From positions 2,294,001 to 2,358,000 of the forward strand of contig NC_019908.1 in the NCBI RefSeq assembly GCF_000325665.1: DNA of 64,000 bases, read 5' to 3'. A model generated the notes under the pieces. The model saw only the letters and a program-made list of their open reading frames with translations, searched no databases and had not been told where the DNA came from. Below are positions 47,293 to 56,791 of the stretch, in pieces (the first letter of the stretch is position 1; each line of letters starts with the position of its first letter). The translations under genes and the position numbers were made by a program. Source of the stretch: Brachyspira pilosicoli P43/6/78. GTDB taxonomy: Bacteria > Spirochaetota > Brachyspiria > Brachyspirales > Brachyspiraceae.

Positions 47293-48694
47293 TTATACAT
47301 TAGAATAAACAGCTTCTGTTGAAGCTTCTTTATTGTTCTTTTCTTCTTCCAATGCCTTTCTTTTTATTTTCTGATAAATGTAAATATACATTATACTTGC
47401 CATTAAAACTGTAACTATATCGGCTATAGGCTGTGCCCATATAATACCTTTTATGCCGAATAATTTTGTACCTATTAATATAGTAGGTATAAATGCTATC
47501 CCCTGTCTGCTTATAGAAAGTATTAAAGAAGGAATTGATTTTCCTAATGCTTGGAATGTGGACATAAATACAAATTGAAAGCCTATTATAGGAGCTATTG
47601 AATAACTTGCTACCAAAAATCTCACTCCATAATCAATGACTTCTTCATTATTAATAAATACTTGAACAGAAGCTCTTCCAAATATTAAAGATAAAATTAA
47701 AAGTAAAAATCCTATTACTACACTCACAAGACAAGATATCTTTATAGCAGCATTCATTCTCTTATAATTTCTAGAAGCAAAGTTATAACCTACAAATGGC
47801 TGAAGCCCTTGAGCAAGTCCAATAAATACCAATACTACAAGAGTGAATATTCTTTGTGCTACACCCAAACCAGCTACTACATTATCGCTATATCCAGCAG
47901 CCAAGTTGTTTATAAGTATGTTTGAAGCACTCATAAGTATGTTGTTAATAGAAACAGGTATACCTATTGCAAATACATTTGAAAGTATATCAGACTTCAT
48001 AGAAAAATCTTTGAAGTTTATTGATAAGAAAGATTTTTTTCTTAAAATATGGTATATGTAGTAAAGAGTAGAACAAGCATTACCAATTATTGTAGCTAAA
48101 GCAGCACCAGCAACTCCCATATTCATATAAAGAATCATTATAGGGTCTAATACTATATTTACCACAGTACCAATCATCATACCAATCATAGCTTCTTTTG
48201 AAGAACCCTCAGCCCTTACAATTTGACCCATAGCCATCTGATTAACTACAAAAGGAGCTCCAAATGCTACTATTATTAAATAGTCCTTAGAAAATTGATA
48301 AGTATTGCTGCTTGCCCCTGATATTTTTAATATGTCTTTCATAAATATCAAGTATACAGCCATAGAAATAAATCCTACTATAATGCTTGCATAAAAAGCA
48401 AATGCTGATATTTTTTTTACTAGATTCATAGTCCTTAGAACCTAATTTTCTAGATATGTAAGAACCGCCTCCTATACCAAATATATTACCAAAAGCCATA
48501 AGAAGTAAATATATAGGCATACATAATGATACAGCAGCAACCTGATTAGGATCTCCTGTTTGTCCTACAAAGAAAGTATCTACCATATTATAAAAAACAT
48601 TGACTAACATTCCTAATATTGTTGGAAGTGCTAGCGTAATTAGAGCTTTGTGTACAGGATAATTTTCAAACAATTCGATTTTTTTATCTGTCAT
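47293..48694 (-). pseudogene. MATE family efflux transporter, frameshifted at an A8 run
   Basis: ATG 48694, behind an AGGAGG site, begins a MATE protein ('PTILGMLVNVFYNMVDTFFV', 'GIGGGSYISRKLG'). The frame changes at 'DYESSKK' where eight A's follow AGT on the minus strand near 48412-48419; the rest of the exporter continues in another frame to 47293 ('KISAFAFYASIIVGF' to 'ASTEAVYSNV'). Seven A's would give one 466-residue protein, the normal MATE length. The second frame has its own ATG at 48429 but no good ribosome site. Decay, slippage or a base-calling error are all possible. Confidence 0.8.
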
Positions 48695-49026
48695 ACGTCC
48701 GACCTCCTATTATAGATTGTTAAATTAGAGAGTATATCAAAATAAAAAAATATATCAAGCAATAAAAAAAAGGAATTTTTGATATTTATATAGATTTTTT
48801 TATATTTAAAGTTGTATATAAGCTACATTTTATACATTATAAAGGCTGTAAATTTGTTGTAAATATATTTTATAGAATTAATAATAATTAATTAAAAAAC
48901 TTAATTTACAAATCCCGCCCTATATATTTGCTGTTTTATTTGAGTTTTTTATTTTTAATATTTTTGCAATTTATATAGAATTTTTAGCACCCGCCCTAAA
49001 TTTTTAAAAGATAAAAAATGTATATA

Positions 49027-49106
49027 CGCACGCAGAATAAAATTTATTATATTAATAAACTTATAATTTGAATTTTATTATATAAAAAGTTTATTCCACC
49101 GTGCGG
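49027..49106. repeat. CGCACG-bounded ~80-bp element, copy 6
   Basis: Starts CGCACGCAGAA and ends CCGTGCGG, 20 bases after the creD stop. The 330 bases between it and the second MATE gene are AT-rich and show only two GGGCGGG-type motifs. Confidence 0.65.
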
Positions 49107-49125
49107 TAATAATTTTTTAAATTTG

Positions 49126-50493
49126 TTAATTGTTTTCACCATACCAATCAACATTTCGTGTAAAGTACATTGCAAGAGCAATAACAGCAAATAGCCCTAA
49201 TGTACCCATGAGTAATGCATAGTCAGTAAGCTGAAGTATTCCAAACAAGAATATATAAATCAAAGACTCTACTATAGCCATTGAAATAGTGTATCTTGGA
49301 GATTTTATAATGTATCCTATATATATAGAAGTTAAAGCTGTAACCATTAAGGCACTAAGAAAATAACTAATATTAAAATTGATATGCTCAGATATTGCTA
49401 AAAGCAGAAGATAAAATATTGCATTAGCTATTCCTATGAGTATATACTGCACAGGGTGTATACGTTTTTTTGAAAGCACTTCGCATAAAAATAATACAAA
49501 AAACGGAATAAATATAAACAATATAGCATATTTTACGCTTCTTGAAGTTTTCTGATAATTGTCATTGAGAAGCAAAAATGATATTAAAACATTATTAGAT
49601 TCTTGATTACTGTTATAATATTGGTTATTATCTATATTGTTTAATCTATTAGAATTTTCATCGCTAGTCCAATATTTTGTAAATGAAGTATTAAAGCTTG
49701 CTATGTTCCATTCAGCATTAAATCCATTATTATTAACTTCCCTTTTTGTAGGTAAAAATCCTCCTGTAAAGCTAGGGTCTTTCCATTTTGAAGAGATTTT
49801 AAAAGTGTTCTCAGAAGCTAATGGAGTTATTATAAGAGAGTTTCCTCCTTGAATATCCATTGTAATATTAAAATCAAAACCGTTTAATATACTATCTCTT
49901 GAAATAGTGTATAAAAACTTATTGTTAAACATATTTAAATCTATATTAATATTTTTCTCATAATATTTAAGCTCTTCATTTTGATTAATTAATATATTAG
50001 GAAGCTTCATAAGATTTTTTTTGTTTCCTATACCTAATATAATCATAGCCTCATCATAAAGTATAATAGTGTTATTTTCATCTAGATTATATATTTCAGC
50101 ATTATATTTATCGAATCTTCCTGTAATATTTAACTTAGAATTAAAAATAGGAGCTTTAAAAATACCTCTGCTTAAACTTGTCACTTCAACATCACCAGTA
50201 ACATTATATTCATTAGGCATATAAAAAATATACTTTCTTGTGTAGCCTATTTCTTTAGTATCGCTGTCAATAAACTTTTCCAAATACGGTATAGCAATAA
50301 CTACACCTTGAATATTGGCACTATCACCAACAGGCTCTATTATAGAAGATATAGCCTCATTTTGATAACGAATTCTATCTTTTACAACACTATTTATAAA
50401 AGTCATAGGTATTAAAAGCAATAATCCTAATACCACTATTATTATTATTTTGAATCCTAAAGTTTTAGTTACTTCATTTATATTTTTTATCAT
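49126..50493 (-). CDS. creD: CreD family inner-membrane protein
   Basis: A 455-residue membrane protein. One N-terminal helix (about residues 13-32) is followed by a large external domain to about residue 315, then five or six helices. 'QKTSRSVKYAILFIFIPFFV', 'KKRIHPVQYILIGIANAIFY' and 'LLLLAISEHINF' match the strongly conserved C-terminal part of CreD, whose E. coli member is under CreBC control and affects envelope integrity and colicin tolerance. No CreBC-type two-component pair is adjacent. Confidence 0.85.
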   Translation of the reverse strand: MIKNINEVTKTLGFKIIIIVVLGLLLLIPMTFINSVVKDRIRYQNEAISSIIEPVGDSANIQGVVIAIPYLEKFIDSDTKEIGYTRKYIFYMPNEYNVTGDVEVTSLSRGIFKAPIFNSKLNITGRFDKYNAEIYNLDENNTIILYDEAMIILGIGNKKNLMKLPNILINQNEELKYYEKNINIDLNMFNNKFLYTISRDSILNGFDFNITMDIQGGNSLIITPLASENTFKISSKWKDPSFTGGFLPTKREVNNNGFNAEWNIASFNTSFTKYWTSDENSNRLNNIDNNQYYNSNQESNNVLISFLLLNDNYQKTSRSVKYAILFIFIPFFVLFLCEVLSKKRIHPVQYILIGIANAIFYLLLLAISEHINFNISYFLSALMVTALTSIYIGYIIKSPRYTISMAIVESLIYIFLFGILQLTDYALLMGTLGLFAVIALAMYFTRNVDWYGENN

Positions 50494-50596
50494 ATTTTCA
50501 GCCTTTTATTTTTTATTAATAATATAAACTAAAAATTTTAAATTTTGTCAATTTTTGTAATTTAGTGAATATTAATTATAGTGTTTTATAATATAA

Positions 50597-50690
50597 AAAT
50601 GCAGCCTTTTTGCTTCTTTGTGCCAATACCGAAGGCACTTCCTACGGTCGCAAAAGAACTGGTGGTACGGGGGCTAGTCCCCACAAACAA
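50597..50690. repeat. GC-rich dispersed repeat, copy 6
   Basis: Near match to copy 5: 'AATGCAGCCTTTTTGCTTC', 'CCAATACCGAAGG', 'CACTTCCTACGGTCGC', 'GGGGGCTAGTCCCC'. It lies in the 290-base gap between creD and the alcohol dehydrogenase gene, and both flanks are AT-rich. Confidence 0.7.
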
Positions 50691-50786
50691 AAATATAAAA
50701 ATTATTATTAATTTGATTTAAATACTTCACAGTTGTATAATTTTAATTATTCATTATTTTATTTATTAAAAAATAGGAGCTATATT

Positions 50787-51947
50787 ATGGATTTTAATTT
50801 TTATATGCCAAGTAAAGTTATATTCGGTACAGGTTCTCTAAATAAACTGCATAAACAAAAGCTTCCGGGCAAAAAAGCATTAATTGTTACAGGCGGTACT
50901 TCTATAAAGAAATATGGTTATTTAAATAGATTAGAAGAAGAATTAAAAAAAGCAAATGTAAGCTATGTTTTATTTGACAAAATTTTACCAAATCCAATAA
51001 AAGACCATGTAATGGAAGGGGCTGCTTTGGCAAAAAAAGAAAATTGTGATTTTGTAATAGGTATAGGCGGAGGAAGCAGTATTGACTCTTCAAAATCTAT
51101 TGCTGTAATGGCTGCTAATGACGGAGATTATTGGGATTATATATTCGGCGGTACTGGTAAAGGTAAAGCAGTTCCAAATGACCCTCTTCCAGTGGTAGCA
51201 ATAACTACAACAGCAGGCACAGGTACAGAGGCTGACCCTTGGACTGTAATTACTAATGGAAATGAAAAAATAGGTTTCGGTTATGAGAAAACTTATCCTT
51301 ATCTTTCTATAGTAGACCCAGAACTTATGAAAACAGTTCCTCCTAAACTTACTGCTTATCAGGGTTTTGATGCGTTGTTTCATAGTACAGAAGGATATAT
51401 TAATAAAATTGCAAGCGATATGAGTGATTTGTTTGCTTTAAAAGCAATAGAGCTTATAGGCAAAAGTTTGGCTGATGCTGTTAAAGATGGAAACAACATG
51501 AAGGCAAGAGAAGATGTTGCTATGGCTAATACTTTATCTGGAATAGTTGAAAGTACTTCAAGCTGTACATCAGAACATTCTATGGAGCATGCTTTGAGTG
51601 CTTATTATCCAAAGCTTGAGCATGGTGCTGGTCTTATTATAATAAGTAAAGAATATTATACTACAATAGCAAATGCTCATGATTGCGATGAAAAAATGGT
51701 TAATATGGCTAAGGCTTTAGGTAAAAAAGATGCTTCTAAGGCTATGGATTTTGTAGAAGCTTTGGTTGATTTACAGAAGGCTTGCGGTGTAGATAATCTA
51801 AAACTTTCCGATTATGGTATTAGCAAAGATGACTTGCCAAAAATAGCTAAAAATGCTAGATTTGCTATGGGCGGATTGTTTGAATGTGATCCTCATAACT
51901 TTACAGATGAAGAAGTATTAACTATATTAGAAAAATCTTATAGATAA
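50787..51947 (+). CDS. Iron-containing alcohol dehydrogenase
   Basis: A 386-residue type III alcohol dehydrogenase of the butanol dehydrogenase group. I chose ATG 50787, which follows AATAGGAG at a proper distance; the frame is open to 50733 but without a ribosome site. It has 'GIGGGSSIDSSKSIA' (nucleotide binding), 'TAGTGTEADPW', and the metal-ligand histidines in 'FDALFHSTEGY' and 'EHSMEHALSAYYPKLEHGAG'. It probably regenerates NAD(P) by reducing aldehydes in fermentation. It is followed by a long terminator. Confidence 0.9.
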   Translation: MDFNFYMPSKVIFGTGSLNKLHKQKLPGKKALIVTGGTSIKKYGYLNRLEEELKKANVSYVLFDKILPNPIKDHVMEGAALAKKENCDFVIGIGGGSSIDSSKSIAVMAANDGDYWDYIFGGTGKGKAVPNDPLPVVAITTTAGTGTEADPWTVITNGNEKIGFGYEKTYPYLSIVDPELMKTVPPKLTAYQGFDALFHSTEGYINKIASDMSDLFALKAIELIGKSLADAVKDGNNMKAREDVAMANTLSGIVESTSSCTSEHSMEHALSAYYPKLEHGAGLIIISKEYYTTIANAHDCDEKMVNMAKALGKKDASKAMDFVEALVDLQKACGVDNLKLSDYGISKDDLPKIAKNARFAMGGLFECDPHNFTDEEVLTILEKSYR

Positions 51948-51969
51948 TATTTTTTATTAAAAAACATTT

Positions 51970-52012
51970 AAAAGCTATAGTATTACATTCATTTAATACT
52001 ATAGCTTTTTTA
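51970..52012 (+). terminator. Terminator of the alcohol dehydrogenase gene
   Basis: A 16-base perfect stem, AAAAGCTATAGTATTA at 51970-51985 with its complement at 51994-52009, followed by T residues. Confidence 0.9.
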
Positions 52013-52083
52013 TTATAATTATTTTATAATATTTCTTATTTTTATATAATAAACAATATAAGAATATTAGGAGTTGTTGAATT

Positions 52084-54132
52084 ATGAAGAAAGTAAATAG
52101 TTTAGGTTTTAAAATACCATTTGTAATATGTTCTATAGTTGTTTTGATTATAATAGTAATGCTGATATCTTCTGTTAATATAGCAAGCAGCGGTATTAGT
52201 AAGAGCAGATTAGGCGGTTTTAACAGCACTATTGCTGGATATGCATCGGTTTTAGATACTTGGTTTGATTTACAGACATCTATAATAAGTACATATTCAG
52301 TTACTCCTACAGTTGTTAAATATTTAGAAAATGATGTTAATTTTACTGAAGAATTATTATCTGAGACTATAAATAAATTCAAAAATAATAATCTTTATCT
52401 CATTAATTTTGGTATAGCCGATTCTGAAGGAGATATATTTTTAGATTCAATGTCTTCTTCTGCTTTAGGTAAAAATCTTAAAGATTATATTCCAGATGCT
52501 TGGAACAGATTTGTTGCTTCAAATACAGATGGAGTTGTATATGCTGATAAACTAGTTCAATCTGAAATTACTTCTAAATGGGCTATGCCTGCTATAAAGC
52601 CAGTTAAAGATTCATATAATGTTACAATAGGTTATATTTATATTTTTCTAGATTGGTATATGCTTCATCAAACTCATTTTGCTAATATTGATTTGGGAAA
52701 AACAGGAGGACTTTTTATAACTACTGACAAATTATATAATATAATGGATTCTTTATATGAGAATATAGCAGTTATGAAAATAAATCCTATATATGAGGAA
52801 GCTTTTAAAAGCGGTAATATAAGCGGTAACCTTACATATAATCTTGGCGGACAAAAAAGAACTGCTGCATATCATAAATTAAAAAATCAGCCTTGGATAA
52901 TAGCTCTTGCTATGATGAATTATGAGATATATGAACAAAACATGAAATTGATAATAGCTATAAGTATAATAGGAATAATATCTATTGTTATTTTGGCTAT
53001 ACTTGTTAATTTGTTTATAAGAACAATTACTAAACCATTAGAAATAGTGGTAGAAGAGGCATCAAAGATAGAACAAGGTGATTTAAGCCGTTCAGAGCAG
53101 CGCATAAAATCTAGAAAAGATGAGATAGGTATTTTATCAAAATCTTTTGTTAGTATGAGAAATAAATTAATAGAAACTATAACAGAAGTTAATGAAGCTT
53201 CTAATAATATAGTTAATGCGGCAAAAGAGCTTTCAAGCAGTAATACAGATTTATCAAGAAGAACAGAATCTCAAGCGGCAAGCTTGGAGGAAACTGCTAG
53301 TTCTATGGAAGAGATGGCTTCTACAATAAAATCTTCTACTGATTATGCTATAACAGGAAATAATATGATGGTTTCTTCAAAAGAAGCTATAGAGAGTGCC
53401 GGAAGTATTATTACAGAAACAACTAAGAATATAGAAGCAGTATACGAAGCTAGCACAAAGATAAAAAATATTACAAAGATAATAGAAGATATTGCTTTTC
53501 AAACTAATATATTAGCACTTAATGCTGCTGTTGAAGCTGCAAGAGCAGGGGATCAGGGTAAAGGTTTTGCTGTTGTTGCGAGCGAGGTTAGAAATTTGGC
53601 TCAAACTACTCAATCATCTGTAAAAGATATTACTGATTTGGTAGATAATACAAATGAGAAAATAAATAAAGCAACAGAAACAGCTCATCAATCGCAAGAA
53701 ATATTTATTGACATTCAGCAAAAAATAGATGATACAGCTAAAATAATGCAAAATATTAGTTCTACAGCTATGGAGCAGCAGGCTGGTGTTGATCAGGTTA
53801 ATATTGCTGTTTCAGAGATGGATACTGTTACTCAGCATAATGCTTCTTTGGTTCAAGAGAGTGCTTATACTTCTGAAGATTTGCTTAATCAGGCAAGAAG
53901 TCTTCAAGAGGCTATTAGCTTTTTCAAATTAAGTAGTTCTGATATAAAGATATCAAAAGAAGATAAGCCTAATAAAAAAGCAGATATCCCTCCAAAAAAA
54001 GATGATATTAAAAAAGTGAATATACAACCAAAACCAGCTAAAAAAGATGTAAGTATCTCTAGTGATAGAGAATTTGGTGAAACATTTTCTAGTTCTGATA
54101 ATGTAACTGATGATGGTTTTAGTACTTTTTAA
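52084..54132 (+). CDS. Methyl-accepting chemotaxis protein
   Basis: A 682-residue transmembrane receptor. Helix 1 lies at about 8-30, a periplasmic Cache-like sensing domain at about 35-280, helix 2 at about 287-310, a HAMP domain next, and the cytoplasmic coiled coil with the conserved tip '[20 protein letters not shown]' at about 469. It signals to CheA/CheW to steer the flagella. The C-terminal 60 residues are rich in Lys, Pro and Asp and lack a CheR-binding pentapeptide. A TTAGGAG site precedes the ATG. The ligand is unknown. Confidence 0.93.
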   Translation: MKKVNSLGFKIPFVICSIVVLIIIVMLISSVNIASSGISKSRLGGFNSTIAGYASVLDTWFDLQTSIISTYSVTPTVVKYLENDVNFTEELLSETINKFKNNNLYLINFGIADSEGDIFLDSMSSSALGKNLKDYIPDAWNRFVASNTDGVVYADKLVQSEITSKWAMPAIKPVKDSYNVTIGYIYIFLDWYMLHQTHFANIDLGKTGGLFITTDKLYNIMDSLYENIAVMKINPIYEEAFKSGNISGNLTYNLGGQKRTAAYHKLKNQPWIIALAMMNYEIYEQNMKLIIAISIIGIISIVILAILVNLFIRTITKPLEIVVEEASKIEQGDLSRSEQRIKSRKDEIGILSKSFVSMRNKLIETITEVNEASNNIVNAAKELSSSNTDLSRRTESQAASLEETASSMEEMASTIKSSTDYAITGNNMMVSSKEAIESAGSIITETTKNIEAVYEASTKIKNITKIIEDIAFQTNILALNAAVEAARAGDQGKGFAVVASEVRNLAQTTQSSVKDITDLVDNTNEKINKATETAHQSQEIFIDIQQKIDDTAKIMQNISSTAMEQQAGVDQVNIAVSEMDTVTQHNASLVQESAYTSEDLLNQARSLQEAISFFKLSSSDIKISKEDKPNKKADIPPKKDDIKKVNIQPKPAKKDVSISSDREFGETFSSSDNVTDDGFSTF

Positions 54133-54148
54133 TTAATATGATTATTTA

Positions 54149-54184
54149 ATTGCATAATGGGAGATTATATTTCCATTATGCAAT
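54149..54184 (+). terminator. Terminator of the chemotaxis gene
   Basis: ATTGCATAATGG at 54149-54160 pairs with CCATTATGCAAT at 54173-54184. It overlaps the last bases of the convergent pseudouridine synthase gene. Confidence 0.75.
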
Positions 54185-54842
54185 TTATTTCTTCTTTTGT
54201 CAAATATTCAAACTTTCCTTCTTTAAGTTCATTTAAAAATATATCATTAATTCTTAGTCTTTTTAATATAATTACTTCAAAACCAACTTTCTCACACATT
54301 CTTCTTATTTGCCTATTTCTTCCTTCTGTAAGAATTATGTTAAATGAATTTTTTGTTATTCTTTTTGTTTTAGCAGGCTTTAATTTTTTTCCGTCTAAAG
54401 ATATTCCGTATTCTAACTTTTTTAATGCACCATCTGGTATATTATCATTTACTTTAACATAATACTCTTTTTCGCAATTAGAGTTTTCACCTATTATTTT
54501 TTTAGCAAATACACCATCATTTGTAAGCAGTATAAGCCCATTGCTGTCTTTATCTAATCTTCCTACAGGATAAACTCCTTTTAATTTATTATTTAATAGT
54601 TCGTAAATAGTCTTGCCTTCATCTTTGTTTGTAGATACAACATATCCTCTAGGCTTGTTTAGTTTTATATATATTTTATTTTTTTCATCTTTATCGCATT
54701 CTACTTTATCGGTTTCAGATACTTGTGTTGCAGGATTAAGTATTATTTCACCGTTTACTTTAACTTTACCGTCTTTAATAAGATTGTCTGCCTCTCTTCT
54801 GCTTGCTATGTTTAGAGAGGCTATATATTTATTTAGTCTCAT
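54165..54842 (-). CDS. RluB/RsuA-family 23S/16S rRNA pseudouridine synthase
   Basis: A 225-residue synthase with an N-terminal S4 RNA-binding domain ('RLNKYIASLNIASRREAD') and the catalytic motif 'VGRLDKDSNGLILLTNDG' with the active aspartate. 'EGRNRQIRRMCEKVGFEV' is also family-typical. It modifies a uridine in 16S or 23S rRNA; RsuA, RluB, RluE and RluF cannot be told apart by eye. Confidence 0.9.
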   Translation of the reverse strand: MRLNKYIASLNIASRREADNLIKDGKVKVNGEIILNPATQVSETDKVECDKDEKNKIYIKLNKPRGYVVSTNKDEGKTIYELLNNKLKGVYPVGRLDKDSNGLILLTNDGVFAKKIIGENSNCEKEYYVKVNDNIPDGALKKLEYGISLDGKKLKPAKTKRITKNSFNIILTEGRNRQIRRMCEKVGFEVIILKRLRINDIFLNELKEGKFEYLTKEEINCIMEI

Positions 54843-54976
54843 ATTTTCTTATTTCTTTCATTAAAAAATTAAAAATAATATTATCATAATATGTATTTAA
54901 ATCAAATGCTGTAAATATTATGTTATTGCAATACGATATATTAAGTTATTGTAAGTTATAATTTTATATTTTATAG

Positions 54977-55005
54977 TTGACAATTTTTATTATTAATAAT
55001 ATAAT
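54977..55005 (+). promoter_or_regulatory. Sigma-70 promoter of the flaA pair
   Basis: TTGACA at 54977-54982 and TATAAT at 55000-55005 with an ideal 17-base spacer, 55 bases upstream of the first flaA start. It is not a flagellar sigma-28 type promoter. Confidence 0.85.
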
Positions 55006-55059
55006 TGTGTAAGTTATTGGATATAATTGCTTAGCTATAAATATTAAGGAGAGTGCGCT

Positions 55060-55890
55060 ATGAAATTCTATAGAAGTATGCGAGACAGTTCTCGCTACCT
55101 CATAATCATTTGTCTATTCATATGCTTAGGTTCATTTGCTGTTTATGGACAAAGTACTAGTGTTTATTTAGAAACAAGAGTGCTTTATAATTTTGAAACA
55201 TTAGATGAATGGCAGCCTATATCAAATGGAAGTCGTTTCATGTTTACAGGCGATAGAACAAATGAAAATGGTGTTGTAATGAAATACCCAAATATGAGAT
55301 TGTTTGCAACTAAACCTTTTGGTATGGGTAATCAAGGTTACAATTCCACTAATTCATTATCAGTAAGTGTATCATTCTTTAGAAAAGGATACAATTTCTT
55401 TGATTTAGTACCAACAGTACAAAAAATTATCCCTGGTAAAGCTCAGACTTTTGATGTATGGGTATGGGGTGGAAATTATGATTACACTATGGAAATGTTA
55501 TTTGAAGATTATCGCGGTTATACTTATACATTGCCTATTGGTTCTTTAAAATATATCGGTTGGAAAAATTTAAGCACATCAGTTCCTGCTTTCTTACCTC
55601 AGGAAGAGCCTTATGTTCCTAGAGCTAAAGGTTTAAGATTCTTGAATTTCCGTTTCTGGGCTTCACCTGAAGAAAGAGCTGATAACTTCGTTGTATTATT
55701 AGACTATTTCCAAACAGTTACAGATACATTTAGAGAAGCTTATGACGGTTCTGATATAGAAACTACTCTTGGTCAAGAAATCGGCGGAAGTTCTGCAGAG
55801 CAGTATTCTGAAGGCGGTGCAAAAGTTGTAGGTGAAGACGGTGGTACTACTACTACTGGTGATACTACTCAACAAGAAGTGCAACAATAA
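55060..55890 (+). CDS. flaA: Flagellar filament outer layer (sheath) protein FlaA, first copy
   Basis: A 276-residue exported protein of the spirochaete FlaA family, which forms the sheath around the periplasmic flagellar core. The signal peptide ends near 'SFAVYGQ'. Typical segments are 'YNFETLDEWQP', 'DVWVWGGNYDYTMEML', 'YIGWKNLSTSVP' and 'VVLLDYFQTVTD'. The C-terminus is an acidic, Thr-Gly-rich tail. It starts after AAGGAGAG and is followed 24 bases on by a second FlaA gene. Confidence 0.88.
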   Translation: MKFYRSMRDSSRYLIIICLFICLGSFAVYGQSTSVYLETRVLYNFETLDEWQPISNGSRFMFTGDRTNENGVVMKYPNMRLFATKPFGMGNQGYNSTNSLSVSVSFFRKGYNFFDLVPTVQKIIPGKAQTFDVWVWGGNYDYTMEMLFEDYRGYTYTLPIGSLKYIGWKNLSTSVPAFLPQEEPYVPRAKGLRFLNFRFWASPEERADNFVVLLDYFQTVTDTFREAYDGSDIETTLGQEIGGSSAEQYSEGGAKVVGEDGGTTTTGDTTQQEVQQ

Positions 55891-55914
55891 GGTTTAATAA
55901 GGAGAAAAAATACA

Positions 55915-56598
55915 ATGAAAAGATTAAGTATTTTGATAACAATGTTGATTTTGACTGTTGCATTTTTGTTGTTCGCACAAGATGCAGCACAAGATAATGG
56001 TCAAGAAGGAAATAATTTCGTTACTGAATCTTATACTAATTTCTTAATAGATGATTTTGAATTTGCTAACACTTGGCAAGCATCTATGCCTAGAGATTAT
56101 GGTGTTATTAGTATAATTCGTCGTGAAGGCGGTCCTGCTGATGTTACTGCTGAAAATGCTGATGCTAATAAATATATTTTAGGTGCTAAAGTAGAGTATT
56201 TCAAAACTGGTTATCCTTGGTTTTCTGTTACTCCTCCTAGACCTGTAAAAATCCCTGGTTTCACTAAAGAAATTAGCGTTTGGGTAGCTGGAAGAAATCA
56301 TAACAATAGAATGAGCTTCTACGTTTATGATATTAATGGTAAACCTCAAAATATTGGTAATGAACCTCTTAACTTTATGGGTTGGAAAAAAATTACTGTA
56401 CAAGTGCCTGCTAAAGTTAAACAAGAAGATTTTAGAGGTCAAGCTGAACAAGGTATAAGCTTCATGGGTATCAATGTTAAAGTTGATCCTAGAGATTCTT
56501 ATGGTAAATATTATATTTACTTCGATAACTTGGAAGCTAGAACTGATATGTATTTAGAAACTTATAAAGAAGCTGATGACCCAAGAGATACTTGGTAA
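55915..56598 (+). CDS. flaA: Flagellar filament outer layer (sheath) protein FlaA, second copy
   Basis: A 227-residue FlaA-family protein, a diverged tandem paralogue of the gene at 55060. The signal peptide ends near 'FLLFAQ'. Shared family features include 'DDFEFANTWQ', 'ISVWVAGRNHNNRMSFYV', 'FMGWKKITVQVP' and 'YIYFDNLEART'. It follows a TAAGGAG site. The pair probably forms a mixed sheath, cotranscribed from the promoter at 54977. Confidence 0.87.
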   Translation: MKRLSILITMLILTVAFLLFAQDAAQDNGQEGNNFVTESYTNFLIDDFEFANTWQASMPRDYGVISIIRREGGPADVTAENADANKYILGAKVEYFKTGYPWFSVTPPRPVKIPGFTKEISVWVAGRNHNNRMSFYVYDINGKPQNIGNEPLNFMGWKKITVQVPAKVKQEDFRGQAEQGISFMGINVKVDPRDSYGKYYIYFDNLEARTDMYLETYKEADDPRDTW

Positions 56599-56620
56599 TT
56601 AGAATTCTTTTAGATATAAT

Positions 56621-56650
56621 AAAAGGTGGGGTGTTATTACTTCACCTTTT
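56621..56650 (+). terminator. Terminator of the flaA operon
   Basis: AAAAGGTG at 56621-56628 pairs with CACCTTTT at 56643-56650, followed by a T-rich stretch. Confidence 0.7.
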
Positions 56651-56683
56651 ATTTTTATATAGATTTTTTATTATGGAGAAATT

Positions 56684-56791
56684 ATGATAAATAAACTCTT
56701 ACTTATAGGATTTGTACTTCTTTGTATTTATGCTATCACTACAAGAATTGTTAATAATAGAAAAGATAAGAATGATAATAATAAAGATTAA
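56684..56791 (+). CDS. Small single-helix membrane protein
   Basis: A 35-residue frame starting at ATG 56684 with GGAG at 56675-56678. Residues 4-20 are hydrophobic ('LLLIGFVLLCIYAITT') and the rest is basic then Asn/Asp/Lys-rich. The ribosome site and the membrane-helix composition support it, though no family is recognised. Its stop overlaps the convergent mfd gene by four bases. Confidence 0.45.
   Translation: MINKLLLIGFVLLCIYAITTRIVNNRKDKNDNNKD

Noticed and set aside
50733-50786. Longer N-terminus of the alcohol dehydrogenase
   Set aside because: No ribosome site before 50733, while 50787 follows TAGGAG and matches the family's usual start.
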